Shown here piece by piece: positions 52,443-60,961 of a stretch of 64,000 nt of DNA. The DNA lies in assembly GCA_964545715.1 (NCBI GenBank), contig CAZJHX010000020.1:23900-87899 (forward strand), written 5' to 3'. Source of the stretch: CAZJHX01 sp964545715 (lineage in GTDB: Bacteria > Myxococcota_A > UBA9042 > GCA-2863065). Numbering within the stretch: position 1 is the first letter of the stretch; each line of letters begins with the position of its first letter. The position numbers and the translations under genes are program-made. The notes beneath the pieces were generated by a model. It was given only the letters and a program-made list of their open reading frames with translations, did no database searches and was not told where the DNA came from.

Positions 52443-52962
52443 CCTGCTCTTTTTGGCGCTGATGGTCGGTTGCGGCTGCAATCGCGGTACGAAAGGTGTT
52501 GATGTGCGAACGATGAAACCAATGAAGGCCGGCACCTTTGTGGCAGGCCCCGCGGTCAAGCCCGCGCCGGCGCTGTTGACCTGGCTGGAGGCCAACGCGC
52601 GGACCGAGTCCGGCGCCCGTCCCATGATCCGCCTGCCGGTGGTCGTACACTGGGAGGACGAGTACAGGTTTGGCTTCGACGAGGTCTTCGCGGGGAGCGA
52701 TTACGCGGATCGCGCCAACCTGTTGAAGCTTCAGCTGGACGATGGCGCGATGGGTGACCCGATCGTGGACGACATCCGCGAGGCGTGTCCCAAGGAGCGC
52801 ACCTGGTGCGCGCTGTGGATCGACGGCCACTGGGGTCAGCTGGTCGAGGACCCGGATTTCCTCGAGCCGGGCGGCGGCCACCCGTTCGCAGTCCGCCGGA
52901 TTCACGAGTACATCGAGGGTGCCGCGCCTGAGAATCCGACGGCCTACATCGACTCCGACTGA
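52414..52962 (+). CDS. Small lipoprotein, candidate immunity protein
   Basis: 182 residues. ATG 52414 lies inside the end of the effector gene (29-base overlap), so translation is coupled. Lipobox LMVGC (Cys20). The rest is a compact acidic domain (VVVHWEDEYRFGFDEVF, then WIDGHWGQLVEDPDF) without a known family. Toxin-immunity pairs commonly have this order and overlap, and a periplasm-facing lipoprotein would fit protection against a toxin arriving from outside. This is inference from context. Confidence 0.6.
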   Translation: MTSTSITRSSLLFLALMVGCGCNRGTKGVDVRTMKPMKAGTFVAGPAVKPAPALLTWLEANARTESGARPMIRLPVVVHWEDEYRFGFDEVFAGSDYADRANLLKLQLDDGAMGDPIVDDIREACPKERTWCALWIDGHWGQLVEDPDFLEPGGGHPFAVRRIHEYIEGAAPENPTAYIDSD

Positions 52963-52972
52963 TCGTTGGGGC

Positions 52973-55900
52973 CTACTGGGGGCCGGTGCCCGCGATAGGG
53001 GTCGTCTTGAACTGCGTGAAGTCGATGGTGGCCGGCAGCAGCTCTCTGGCCTGTGTCGAGGTCGGCACGGTCACGCCCCAATAGTTGCCTGTGGCGGTGA
53101 GCTTCTTGCTGACCAGCATGGCCGTCATCTCGACGTCGCTGGTCGACTTCTGGTTGTAGACGGCGCCCTGCAGCGTCGTCGTGCAGCTGCCGTATTTGTA
53201 GGTGTCGTTGGCCCGCGCCTTCAGCGACGTGTACTTGCCGGCCGTCGTGTCGTACCAGGCCGACCCGGCGTTGGTGCTGAAGGACTTGATCGTGGTGTTG
53301 CCGCCCAGGATGGCGCCGCTGAGCCCGGAGTAGTTCGGGGACTCGGAGTACGAGGCCTTGAAGTACAGGACATCCAGGCCGTCGGGTACGTTCCAGGCAG
53401 AGGAGGTCACGGAGCTGGTGCTGCTGTAGCTGGACGCGGCTGCGAGGTTCAGCGTCTTGATCGCCGCGTTGTGCACGATCGAGTTGCCGAAGATGTTGTT
53501 GCCGGTCACCGTGATCGTGGGCTGCGCCGTGCCTGAGCGGCCCGCGAAGACGCCCTCCTTGTTGTTGGACTGGATGTTGTTTGCGTTTACCGAGCCGGAT
53601 GTCCCGCCCAGAATCTGCACGCCGTAGCCGTTGAACTTCAGGTTGCTGTTGGACAGGGCCACCTTGCTGCCCTGAAGCAGCGCGCCGCCGACGACGTTGT
53701 TTGTGATCGTGCTGTTCTTAACGGTGTTGCCCGCGTTGGTCGCGCTGACGAGCCCCACCCCGAACAGCTTGCTGTCGGTGATGGTGGTCGTGTTCAGCGT
53801 GAGCTTGCCGCTGCCGGTCACGTAGATGCCGTGCTTGCCGGAGTTGAGGATGTCCACATCCGACGTGGTCAGCGACCCGGAGCTGCTCTGGAAGGCGCCG
53901 TAGTTGGCGCAGTCTTTCGTCGTGACGGACGTGAGCGTGGTGCTGCCGCCGTTGGCGCGCAGGCAGTCAAAGCCGTCCTGAATGAGCGTGTTCTCGAACG
54001 TGGAGGCGCCGCCGCCGCCCCCGCCGATGAACTGAAAGCCGCCGCTCGCAGGCACAACGCCGAGCACGTCAAAGGTGGTCAGCGCGCCCGTCGCCAGGCC
54101 CACGTTCAGGGTCCCGCCCTTACGGTCCAGCCACCAGTCGCCGACCTTGTTGTTGTCCTGGTCGGTCGGCACAAACGTCACCGTGACGCCCGGGTCGATC
54201 GTCAGCGTCGCGCCGTTGCCGACCGCGATGCTGCCCGTGATGAACACGTCGCTGTCCCAGGTGGTGTCCGCCGTGATCGTGTAGCCGCCGATCGTGTTGC
54301 CGACGCTGAACGTCTCATCAAATGGCGTCGCCACGAAGCCCTCGATGTCCAGGTAGTTGGCGTTCTCGTAGGTGACCGCGGACAGGACGTCGGGCCACAC
54401 GCCGAAGTAGTTGAAGCGCGCCACAACCGTGCTGCCGGTGGAGAACGTGGTCAGCTGCTTGCCCGCCGGACCGTCGTTGTGCAGCACGTCCGACACCGTC
54501 GTGGTGCAGCTGCCGTACTTGTAGGTGTCGATGGCTCGCGCTCGCACCGACTGGGCTTTGTACGTCGAGACGTCGTGCCAAGCCGCCGAGGCGTTCGTGC
54601 TGAAGCTCTTCATTTTGGAGCCCGTGCCCGCGATCACCGCCCCGGACAACCCGGAGTAGTTTGGGCTCTCGCTGTAAGAGGCCTTCACCAGCAGGTGCCA
54701 CCGGCCAAGCCCCACCGCCTGAGTCGCCGACGTCACCGAGGACGTGCTGCTGTAGGAGGAGGCTGCGCTCAGGTTCACGGTCTTCTTGGCCATCGAACCC
54801 TTGGACCCGTTCTCAAAGATGTTGTTGTAGGTGATTTTGGGCGTCGGGTTCTTGCCCGCCAGGTGGTGAGAGCGCACGCTCTCGAAGCCGTTGTTGCGCA
54901 GCACCGACTTGAACAGGTCCCCCGACGCGCTGCCGCGGTAGTACACGCCCACCCGGGCGTTGTCCTGGAAGCTGCACTCGTCAAACGACACGTTGGCGTT
55001 GGTCACCTCCACGCCGTGCATGCCGTTTGTCTCGATCGTGCAGTCGTCGAAGGTGCTGCCGGTGCCGCCCGTGAAGACCACGCCGCTCCCGCCGTTGTCG
55101 ATGGCCGAGAAGCTCGTGGCGTTGATCTTGGAGTTGGTGCTTCGCACGCCGTCGGACTCCGAGTCCTTCACCAGCACGTCCGTCGCCGCCAGCGTGGCGT
55201 TGGTCAAAAACATCGCCTGCCGGTTCTTGCGCAGCTCCACATTGGCCAGCGTCGTGCCGCCGTTGATGGCCAGGCCGATGTCGGCGTACTCGATGATCGT
55301 GTGCTCCAGCAGGTGGCCGGAGCCGTTGAGCGTGATGCGGTTCCAGCTGGAGGCGTTGTTTTTCCCGTCGGTGTCGAAGGTCGTGATGATGACCGGCTCG
55401 GCCGCCGTGCCCTCGCTCTTGAGCGTGCCGTTGATCGTCAGGTCGAAGTCGCCCGTGCCGTCGTTCGCCTGGTCAAACTCCAGGACCACCACCGTGGTGC
55501 CCGGCGCGATGGTGAGCGTCTCGCCCGCGGGTACCGTCGTGTCGCCGGTGATGTTGATCGTGCCGTACCACAGCGTCGTCGTGACCGTGCCCGAGACGTC
55601 CTGGACCGACGCGAAGTTTACGGTGCGCGTCGCCGACGAGACCTGCGCGACGTCGTCTTTGACCTCCATCTTGATCACGTGGTCGCCGTCCGCCGGATAC
55701 GTGTATGTGGCCTTCTTGTCCGTCGACCAGGCGGTGTCCCACACGCCGTCGTTTTCCCAGTCGTACCGCACCTGCAGCTGCGCGGTCGGGGTCTCCGTGT
55801 CGCTGCTCCCGCTCGCGTCCACCGTCACCTGCAGGTTGCCGCTGATGACCGCCGTGAAGCTGGCCACCGGCTTGTCGTTCTTCACAAACAGCTGAATCAC

Positions 55901-57274
55901 GGACGAGATCCCCACGCCGCCCTCGTTGTCCGTCGCTCGGACCTGCAGCTTCTGCACCGAGTCGGTCACCGCCGCCTCCGGCACCGTGTAGCCAAACGAG
56001 TAGGGCGCCAGGGTGTCGGGCGCGCCGACCACGACGCCGTCGATGACCAGCTCCGTCTTTGTGATGCTGCGACCCGGCGCCGGCGTCACGTCCGCCGTAA
56101 TGCCAGTCAGCACGGTCCCCTGCGTCACCTGCAGGTCGGCCAGCGGCTTGGTCAGAATCACGACGGGGCTGTTGGCGTCGCCGACCACTACAGTGCAGCC
56201 GGCCGTGCCTGTCGCGCCGCCGTCATCGGTTACCGTCAGGGTCACGTCGAAGCTGCCCGGCTTGGCGTATTTGTGGCCGGCAGACGCTACCGGACCCGAG
56301 CTCTCGAAGCTGTCGCCCCACGAGAACGTGTACTTGACGATGGAGCCGTCCTCGTCGCTGGACCCCGCCGCGTCGAACGACAGCAGCTCGTCCGTCTTGC
56401 CGTCCGCCGGACAGGAGATCTTGGCGACCGGCGCCTTGTTGCCCGCACCGTTGACCGCGCCCGGCGTCTGAATGGCGTACTGGACAAAGTCCGTCGCGTT
56501 GTCGTTCGTGTCCGTGCTCTTGTTGTCGCGCCCCAGCGAGTGCGCCTCTTTGACGTCTACCGCCGCGGAGCCCTCACCCGCAAAGATCGCCGCGCCAAAG
56601 CTGCCGTAGCCGACCGCGTCCACGACCTTGCCGCCCCAGCGAATCACGATGCTGTCCGGGCCGTTCTGGTAGTCCGCGCTGTCGTTCAGCTGGTCCGCGG
56701 CGTCCAAGATCGCCTGCGCCGACCCGGCCTTCGCTACAACAAAGTAGCCGTCGCCACCGACCGAGCCCTCCAGCGCGATCGTGTTGTAGTCCTGCCCGTT
56801 CGTGCCGTTCACGCCGGTCAGCACAAAGCCGCTCAGGTCCAGGCCCGGTTCGCCGTACAGCTCGACAAACGCGCTCTTGTCGCTGCCCTCGTCGTCGTAC
56901 AGCACCTCGTTGATCCACAGGTTGCCCGGCACCGGCACGTCGCCGCATGCGCCGTCCGCGCAGATCTGCGTCGATCCACAGGCCGCCGGTGTGCCCCACT
57001 GCAGGCAGCCGTCATCGCTGTAGTCGCCGCAGGTCTGCACCGCGTTGCCCAGGCACTGCACCATGCCGTCGCCGTCGCACTCATCCGAGCACTCCGATGC
57101 GCACTGCCCGTTGGAGCAGGTCTGGCCGCCCGCGCAGTCCACCACGTTGCTCCACTCGGTGCAGCCGTCGCTGTTGGCGTCGCCGCAGGTCACGTAGCCG
57201 GTCGCCGCTGGGTTGCACTGCTTCATGCCCACGATCGGGCACTCGTTGCTGCAGCTCAGCGCGCAGTTGCCGCC
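52973..57274 (-). CDS. Giant Cys-rich/LTD/PKD/beta-helix surface protein, distal part after a frameshift
   Basis: About 1,430 codons, continuing the repeats of 57275-58529 in another frame; a longer open frame up to 57610 is non-coding noise. The order is two remaining Cys units (CSNECPIVG, CSDECDGDG), a lamin-tail-like domain (NLWINEVLYDDEGSDKSAFV, then GVVDAVGYGSFG), a PKD domain (VAKISCPADGK, then KYTFSWGDSFES) and further Ig-like strands. From about half way it is right-handed beta-helix repeats (ITGDTTVPAGETLTIAPG, IRVGNGATLTIDPGVTV), with two copies of a YSSTSSVTSA ... SESPNYSGLSGAI block. Parallel beta-helices often bind or cleave polysaccharide. It ends TPIAGTGPQ without an anchor motif. 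Confidence 0.7.
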   Translation of the reverse strand, partial: GGNCALSCSNECPIVGMKQCNPAATGYVTCGDANSDGCTEWSNVVDCAGGQTCSNGQCASECSDECDGDGMVQCLGNAVQTCGDYSDDGCLQWGTPAACGSTQICADGACGDVPVPGNLWINEVLYDDEGSDKSAFVELYGEPGLDLSGFVLTGVNGTNGQDYNTIALEGSVGGDGYFVVAKAGSAQAILDAADQLNDSADYQNGPDSIVIRWGGKVVDAVGYGSFGAAIFAGEGSAAVDVKEAHSLGRDNKSTDTNDNATDFVQYAIQTPGAVNGAGNKAPVAKISCPADGKTDELLSFDAAGSSDEDGSIVKYTFSWGDSFESSGPVASAGHKYAKPGSFDVTLTVTDDGGATGTAGCTVVVGDANSPVVILTKPLADLQVTQGTVLTGITADVTPAPGRSITKTELVIDGVVVGAPDTLAPYSFGYTVPEAAVTDSVQKLQVRATDNEGGVGISSVIQLFVKNDKPVASFTAVISGNLQVTVDASGSSDTETPTAQLQVRYDWENDGVWDTAWSTDKKATYTYPADGDHVIKMEVKDDVAQVSSATRTVNFASVQDVSGTVTTTLWYGTINITGDTTVPAGETLTIAPGTTVVVLEFDQANDGTGDFDLTINGTLKSEGTAAEPVIITTFDTDGKNNASSWNRITLNGSGHLLEHTIIEYADIGLAINGGTTLANVELRKNRQAMFLTNATLAATDVLVKDSESDGVRSTNSKINATSFSAIDNGGSGVVFTGGTGSTFDDCTIETNGMHGVEVTNANVSFDECSFQDNARVGVYYRGSASGDLFKSVLRNNGFESVRSHHLAGKNPTPKITYNNIFENGSKGSMAKKTVNLSAASSYSSTSSVTSATQAVGLGRWHLLVKASYSESPNYSGLSGAVIAGTGSKMKSFSTNASAAWHDVSTYKAQSVRARAIDTYKYGSCTTTVSDVLHNDGPAGKQLTTFSTGSTVVARFNYFGVWPDVLSAVTYENANYLDIEGFVATPFDETFSVGNTIGGYTITADTTWDSDVFITGSIAVGNGATLTIDPGVTVTFVPTDQDNNKVGDWWLDRKGGTLNVGLATGALTTFDVLGVVPASGGFQFIGGGGGGASTFENTLIQDGFDCLRANGGSTTLTSVTTKDCANYGAFQSSSGSLTTSDVDILNSGKHGIYVTGSGKLTLNTTTITDSKLFGVGLVSATNAGNTVKNSTITNNVVGGALLQGSKVALSNSNLKFNGYGVQILGGTSGSVNANNIQSNNKEGVFAGRSGTAQPTITVTGNNIFGNSIVHNAAIKTLNLAAASSYSSTSSVTSSAWNVPDGLDVLYFKASYSESPNYSGLSGAILGGNTTIKSFSTNAGSAWYDTTAGKYTSLKARANDTYKYGSCTTTLQGAVYNQKSTSDVEMTAMLVSKKLTATGNYWGVTVPTSTQARELLPATIDFTQFKTTPIAGTGPQ

Positions 57275-58529
57275 CCGTGCACACCTCGCCTTCCGCGCAG
57301 TTCGCCGCCGTGCCCCAGGCCAGGCAGCCCACGCCGCCGTCCTTGCACACCTGATAGGCCGTCTCGCCCGAGCACTGCTTGGCGCCCTGCACCGTGCACT
57401 CGTCCGAGCACCCCAGCGCGCAGTTGCCGTTGCTGCACACGAGCCCCTCGTCGCACGCCACGGGCGTCCCCCACTCCAAGCAGGGATCCGCGTCCGTCGC
57501 GCCGCAGGTCTGTACGCCGTTGCCTGAGCACTGCTTGGCGCCCAGGGTCGAGCACTCGTCCGAGCACTCTGAGCTGCAGGCGCCTCCCGAGCACGACTGG
57601 CCGGCGTCACACGCGACCGGCGTGCCCCAGCTCAAGCAGCCCGTACCCGTCGGGTCGCCGCACGTCTTGACCGCGCTGCCCTCGCAGGCCTTGGCCCCGT
57701 TGACGTTGCACTCGTCCGAGCATGACGCCGTGCAGAAGCCGTCCGCGCAGGTCTGGGCGTCGCCGCACGCCACGCTGGAGCCCCACTCGATGCACGGGTC
57801 GCTGTCGTGGTCGCCGCACTGCTGCACGCTGTCGCCGTCGCACTTCTTGGCGCCCACCACCGTGCACTCGTCCGAGCAGGTCTCCGAGCATTTGCCATTG
57901 CTGCAGCTCTGGCCGTCCGCACACGGGATCGCCTCCGTCCACTCCAGGCAGCCCGCGCCGCCCTCCTGACAGGTTTTGACCGCATCCACCTCGCAGGTCG
58001 TGCTGCCTACGACCGTGCACTCGTCCACGCAGTCCGCCGCGCAGAAGCCGTTTGAGCAGACCTCGTCGGCGCCGCACGGCGTCGGGGTCCCCCACTCGAT
58101 GCACGGATCCTCGTCCACGTTGCCGCAGATCTGAATCGCGTCGCCAAGGCACTTTTTGGCGCCCACCGTGGTGCACTCGTCCGAGCAGGTCTCGGAGCAC
58201 TGGCCGTTGGAGCAGGACTGCCCATCGGCGCACGGCACGATGGAGCCCCAGGTCAAGCAGCCGTCCTTGTCCGGGTCGCCGCACTCTTTGAAGCCCGCGC
58301 CGTCACAGGTCTTGGCGCCGTTGACCGTGCACTCGTCCGTGCAGCCCAGCTGGCAGTGCCCGTTGGAGCAGGTCAGCCCCTCGTCGCAGGCTACGCCCGT
58401 GCCCCACTCCAGGCAGTCGTCGTTGTTGGCGTCACCGCACTGCTGCACCGAGTTGCCCGAGCATTTGGTCGCGCCGATCACAGTGCACTCGCTGGTGCAG
58501 TCCTGGGAGCAGAAGCCGTTGGAGCACAC
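57081..58529 (-). CDS. Giant Cys-rich surface protein, proximal part up to a frameshift
   Basis: The coding part is 57275-58529; the rest of this frame down to 57081 is out of register. It has nine units of about 45 residues: C-S-D-E-C-x-V-x-G-A-K-x-C-x-G-x-x-(V/I)-Q-x-C-G-D-x-D-x-D-x-C-x-E-W-G-x-x-x-x-C-x-x-G-x-x-C-S-N-G-x-C. The frame opens in the middle of a unit (DVCSNGFCSQDC) directly after the desaturase stop. No signal peptide or start site is visible, so the real 5' end is missing. A GGGG run (57273-57276) holds one base too many: with three G the reading continues CTGGNCALSC into the next feature. Together the two parts would exceed 1,850 residues. Confidence 0.65.
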   Translation of the reverse strand: MCSNGFCSQDCTSECTVIGATKCSGNSVQQCGDANNDDCLEWGTGVACDEGLTCSNGHCQLGCTDECTVNGAKTCDGAGFKECGDPDKDGCLTWGSIVPCADGQSCSNGQCSETCSDECTTVGAKKCLGDAIQICGNVDEDPCIEWGTPTPCGADEVCSNGFCAADCVDECTVVGSTTCEVDAVKTCQEGGAGCLEWTEAIPCADGQSCSNGKCSETCSDECTVVGAKKCDGDSVQQCGDHDSDPCIEWGSSVACGDAQTCADGFCTASCSDECNVNGAKACEGSAVKTCGDPTGTGCLSWGTPVACDAGQSCSGGACSSECSDECSTLGAKQCSGNGVQTCGATDADPCLEWGTPVACDEGLVCSNGNCALGCSDECTVQGAKQCSGETAYQVCKDGGVGCLAWGTAANCAEGEVCTGRQLRAELQQRVPDRGHEAVQPSGDRLRDLRRRQQRRLHRVEQRGGLRGRPDLLQRAVRIGVLG

Positions 58530-58536
58530 GTCGCTG

Positions 58537-59055
58537 TCAGAAGTCGAAGACCATCAGTACGCCCAAAAGGCCGAACGTGAAGACCTGCTCAAAGATGTAC
58601 CAGCGCCGAAACGCGGCGTTGCGTTTGCGCCTGGCGTAGCGCTCGGCGCCGAAAAAGATGTGGGCTCCCACCACGTTGGCAAAGTGCAGCAACGTCAGCA
58701 GGTTCCAGTGAAAGTGCACGTGCTGCGGGTGTACGAAATCGGGCCGCCCGTGCTCGTTCATGCTGTGGTGAATGGTGTTGTGGGTCGGGATGTTGGCCGA
58801 CGCCGGATATAGCGACCCGAAGCTGAGCACCAGTCGCCACGCCAGGTTTACGCGGTGCGACAAAAACGGGCCGCGGTGCAGGTTGGAGTGCACGACGATG
58901 GCGTTGATAAAGGTGAGCCCGCACGCGGCGATATACACCGGCACCACGCGCATGCCTTCAAAGAAGTACATGCCCAGCAGCAGTGCGTTGCACATCAGGA
59001 CCAGCCCGATGCCACGGATGTCTTGGCGATGTCGCAGCACTAGAACGTGTTTCAC
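58537..59055 (-). CDS. Fatty acid desaturase, truncated at the C-terminus
   Basis: 172 residues from a GTG at 59055. Two histidine boxes of membrane desaturases are present: HSNLHRGPFLSHR and HNTIHHSMNEHGRPD. Membrane helices flank them. The third box (HxxHH) near the end of such proteins is absent: the frame stops after GVLMVFDF, where family members normally continue for 100 or more residues. The stop abuts, within 10 bases, the broken 5' end of the Cys-rich gene on the same strand. This looks like a gene fragment joined to another. Activity is unlikely without the third metal-ligand box. Confidence 0.65.
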   Translation of the reverse strand: MKHVLVLRHRQDIRGIGLVLMCNALLLGMYFFEGMRVVPVYIAACGLTFINAIVVHSNLHRGPFLSHRVNLAWRLVLSFGSLYPASANIPTHNTIHHSMNEHGRPDFVHPQHVHFHWNLLTLLHFANVVGAHIFFGAERYARRKRNAAFRRWYIFEQVFTFGLLGVLMVFDF

Positions 59056-59139
59056 TAAGGGTTTCAGGAGCCTACGTCCGATTTATACCCAGTCCTGACG
59101 CCTTTGCCAACACAATGTCAGCCGACTATTGTGGCGGGC

Positions 59140-59541
59140 ATGGGCGCACCGACTGACCTTCGAAATCCACCTTCGGTCTGGGAGTACGACGTAGATGGCT
59201 GGACGGTCTGGGCGGGCAAGACCGCCAAGGACAACGACCGCCTCTCCATCAAGGTCGCACGCGGCAACGATTGGTGGTTCCACCTGCGCGGCATGCCCTC
59301 CAGCCACGTCGTGCTGTTCGTGCGTGACGGCGTGGATCCGCCCCGCGATATCGTGGAGCGCGCCGCGTCGATTTGCGCCTGGCACAGCAAGCAGCGGGCC
59401 GGCGGCATCGTGTCGGTCAGCGCCACCCGCGCCACAAATGTGACCAAGCCCCGCGGCGCCAAAGCGGGCACGGTGCAGATCAAAAAAGAGATCGTGCTGA
59501 AGGTGCGACCTGCGATTCCCAATCTACGGAGGAACTCATGA
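59140..59541 (+). CDS. Free-standing NFACT-R (DUF814) domain protein
   Basis: 133 residues from ATG 59140 (in-frame ATG at 59104 is less likely). The sequence follows the NFACT-R domain: WAGKTAKDNDRLSIKVARGN, then DWWFHLRGMPSSHVVLF, then ICAWHSKQRAGGIVSV and VTKPRGAKAGTVQIKKE. In RqcH/NEMF this domain binds tRNA or ribosome-associated RNA during stalled-ribosome rescue. Here it is alone, without the NFACT-N half. It may be a separate RNA-binding factor. The stop overlaps the next lipoprotein start by 4 bases (ATGA). Confidence 0.8.
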   Translation: MGAPTDLRNPPSVWEYDVDGWTVWAGKTAKDNDRLSIKVARGNDWWFHLRGMPSSHVVLFVRDGVDPPRDIVERAASICAWHSKQRAGGIVSVSATRATNVTKPRGAKAGTVQIKKEIVLKVRPAIPNLRRNS

Positions 59542-59957
59542 CACGACTGATCACACTGGCGGCCATCGCGCTGTTTTCCTGCCCGCTGGGGTGCAGCTCG
59601 GACGGTGGCAAAGGCGGCGGCGGCTCCTCTGCGATCGGCGGCCTGTGCACCAAAGAGGACACCAAGGCCACCAGCGCCGAGTGCGGCGGCAACCAGTATT
59701 GCCTCGTCGAGGGCTGCACCGGCCGGTGCACCACGTACTGCACCGAGGGCGGTAACGACTGCCCGGACGGCTTCACCTGTGGCCCCTGGCTGAGCGCGGA
59801 CGTGGTGCGCTGCTACCCGGAGACCAAGTGCACCGAGGGCGGTGACGAGTGCGGCGAGGGCTTCGAGTGTGTGCTGTGGGTCGACTGCGGTGGGCCTGCG
59901 CTAAATGTCTACAGTTGCGTCCCCACCTCGTTCGAGGTTCCGCCGGCGGGTTCATAA
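59538..59957 (+). CDS. Small Cys-rich lipoprotein
   Basis: 139 residues from ATG 59538, with GGAGG 5 bases upstream and a 4-base overlap with the NFACT-R gene. Signal peptide with lipobox PLGC. The mature region has about 14 cysteines in CTEGGxxCxxGFxC units (CTEGGNDCPDGFTC, CTEGGDECGEGFEC). It belongs to the same style of disulfide-rich surface proteins as the large genes of the window. Its coupling to a ribosome-related domain protein is unexplained. Confidence 0.65.
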   Translation: MTRLITLAAIALFSCPLGCSSDGGKGGGGSSAIGGLCTKEDTKATSAECGGNQYCLVEGCTGRCTTYCTEGGNDCPDGFTCGPWLSADVVRCYPETKCTEGGDECGEGFECVLWVDCGGPALNVYSCVPTSFEVPPAGS

Positions 59958-59999
59958 CTCCTTGAAATAGAACGCGATCTAGAACTCGTTCTCGCGAAA

Positions 60000-60019
60000 A
60001 ATCGGTCCTCTGACCGATT
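60000..60019 (+). promoter_or_regulatory. Perfect 8-bp inverted repeat upstream of the DAHP synthase gene
   Basis: AATCGGTC-CTCT-GACCGATT forms an 8-bp stem with a 4-base loop, 48 bases before the start. It is preceded by AAAA and not followed by a T-run on this strand, so it is not a normal terminator in this direction. It could be an operator or leader hairpin. A weaker inverted repeat (AGAACG/CGTTCT) lies just upstream. Confidence 0.4.
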
Positions 60020-60067
60020 CGGCCGTGTCCCGGAGCCTGTGCAATGCCGCCCCTGATGAGGGGGGAT

Positions 60068-60961
60068 ATGACCAGGTCAGGCGACAAGCTGCTCGTAGGC
60101 GCGGGTGCCGGCCCGCCGGTGACCATCGATGTTCGCGGACATCACATCGGGCGGGGCGTGCCCGTTTACGTCGCGGGTCCCTGCGCCGTGGAAAGCGAGC
60201 GGCAGCTGGACCAGACCGCCGGTCGCCTGGCCGACCTGGGAGTGCGCTTTCTGCGCGGCGGCGCCTTCAAGCCGCGCACCTCGCCGTACGCGTTTCAGGG
60301 CCTGGGGGAAGAGGGGCTTCAGGTCCTGCAGCGCGTGGGGCGCCGCCACAACATGGTCACCGTTACCGAGGCCACCAGCGAGGCCAAGCTGCGGCTGGTC
60401 GCGCGCTACGCCGACGTCGTCCAGATCGGCGCGCGCAATATGTACAACTACGACCTGCTGCGCGCCGCCGGGGCCGCCGGCAAGCCCGTGTTGCTCAAGC
60501 GCGGGTTCAGCGCCACGCTGACCGAGTGGCTCAACGCCGCGGAGTACATCGCGATGGCCGGCAACGACCGGATCGTCCTGTGCGAGCGCGGCATCCGGAC
60601 GTTTGGGCAGCAGACGCGCGCCACCCTGGACCTGTCCGCCGTGCCTCTCGCGCTGGCCCAAAGCCGCCTGCCCGTCATGGTTGACGTCAGCCACGCCGCC
60701 GGTCGTCGCGATCTCATCGCGCCGCTGACCCGCGCCGCATTTGCCGTCGGCGCCCACGCCGTGATGGTCGAGGTCCATCCACGGCCGGAGCTGGCGTTGT
60801 CGGACGCCGAACAACAGCTGAGCCTGGACCAATTCGCCGCGCTGAAGCGTTCGGTTGCCGCGGACCTGGACCTGCTCGCCACTCGACTGTCGGCCGATCC
60901 GGGCGAAGTCACACCAAAAAAAGGGAGACTCGATGCGACTGAGCGTTGCCTGCAACTTTGA
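60068..60961 (+). CDS. aroF: 3-deoxy-7-phosphoheptulonate synthase, class Ib
   Basis: 297 residues from ATG 60068, with a GAGGGGGG run just upstream. Family marks are VAGPCAVES, LRGGAFKPRTSPYAFQGLG with the catalytic Lys, QIGARNMYNY, LLKRGFSATLTEW, LCERGIRTFG and VDVSHAAGRRD. It condenses erythrose 4-phosphate with phosphoenolpyruvate, the first step of the shikimate pathway. There is no regulatory ACT or chorismate mutase domain, so feedback control is not evident. The 3' end overlaps the U32 gene by 29 bases, so both are co-translated. A stem-loop lies upstream. Confidence 0.9.
   Translation: MTRSGDKLLVGAGAGPPVTIDVRGHHIGRGVPVYVAGPCAVESERQLDQTAGRLADLGVRFLRGGAFKPRTSPYAFQGLGEEGLQVLQRVGRRHNMVTVTEATSEAKLRLVARYADVVQIGARNMYNYDLLRAAGAAGKPVLLKRGFSATLTEWLNAAEYIAMAGNDRIVLCERGIRTFGQQTRATLDLSAVPLALAQSRLPVMVDVSHAAGRRDLIAPLTRAAFAVGAHAVMVEVHPRPELALSDAEQQLSLDQFAALKRSVAADLDLLATRLSADPGEVTPKKGRLDATERCLQL

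Noticed and set aside
53831..57670. A plus-strand frame of 1,279 codons antisense to the giant Cys-rich gene, and similar long antisense frames (12991-14631, 21103-23499, 31167-33269, minus-strand 46875-49475)
   Set aside because: They mirror the codon bias of the sense genes in GC-rich DNA, have skewed amino acids (Arg, Ala, Val or Ser/Pro) and no domains or ribosome sites. The sense frames carry recognisable motifs.
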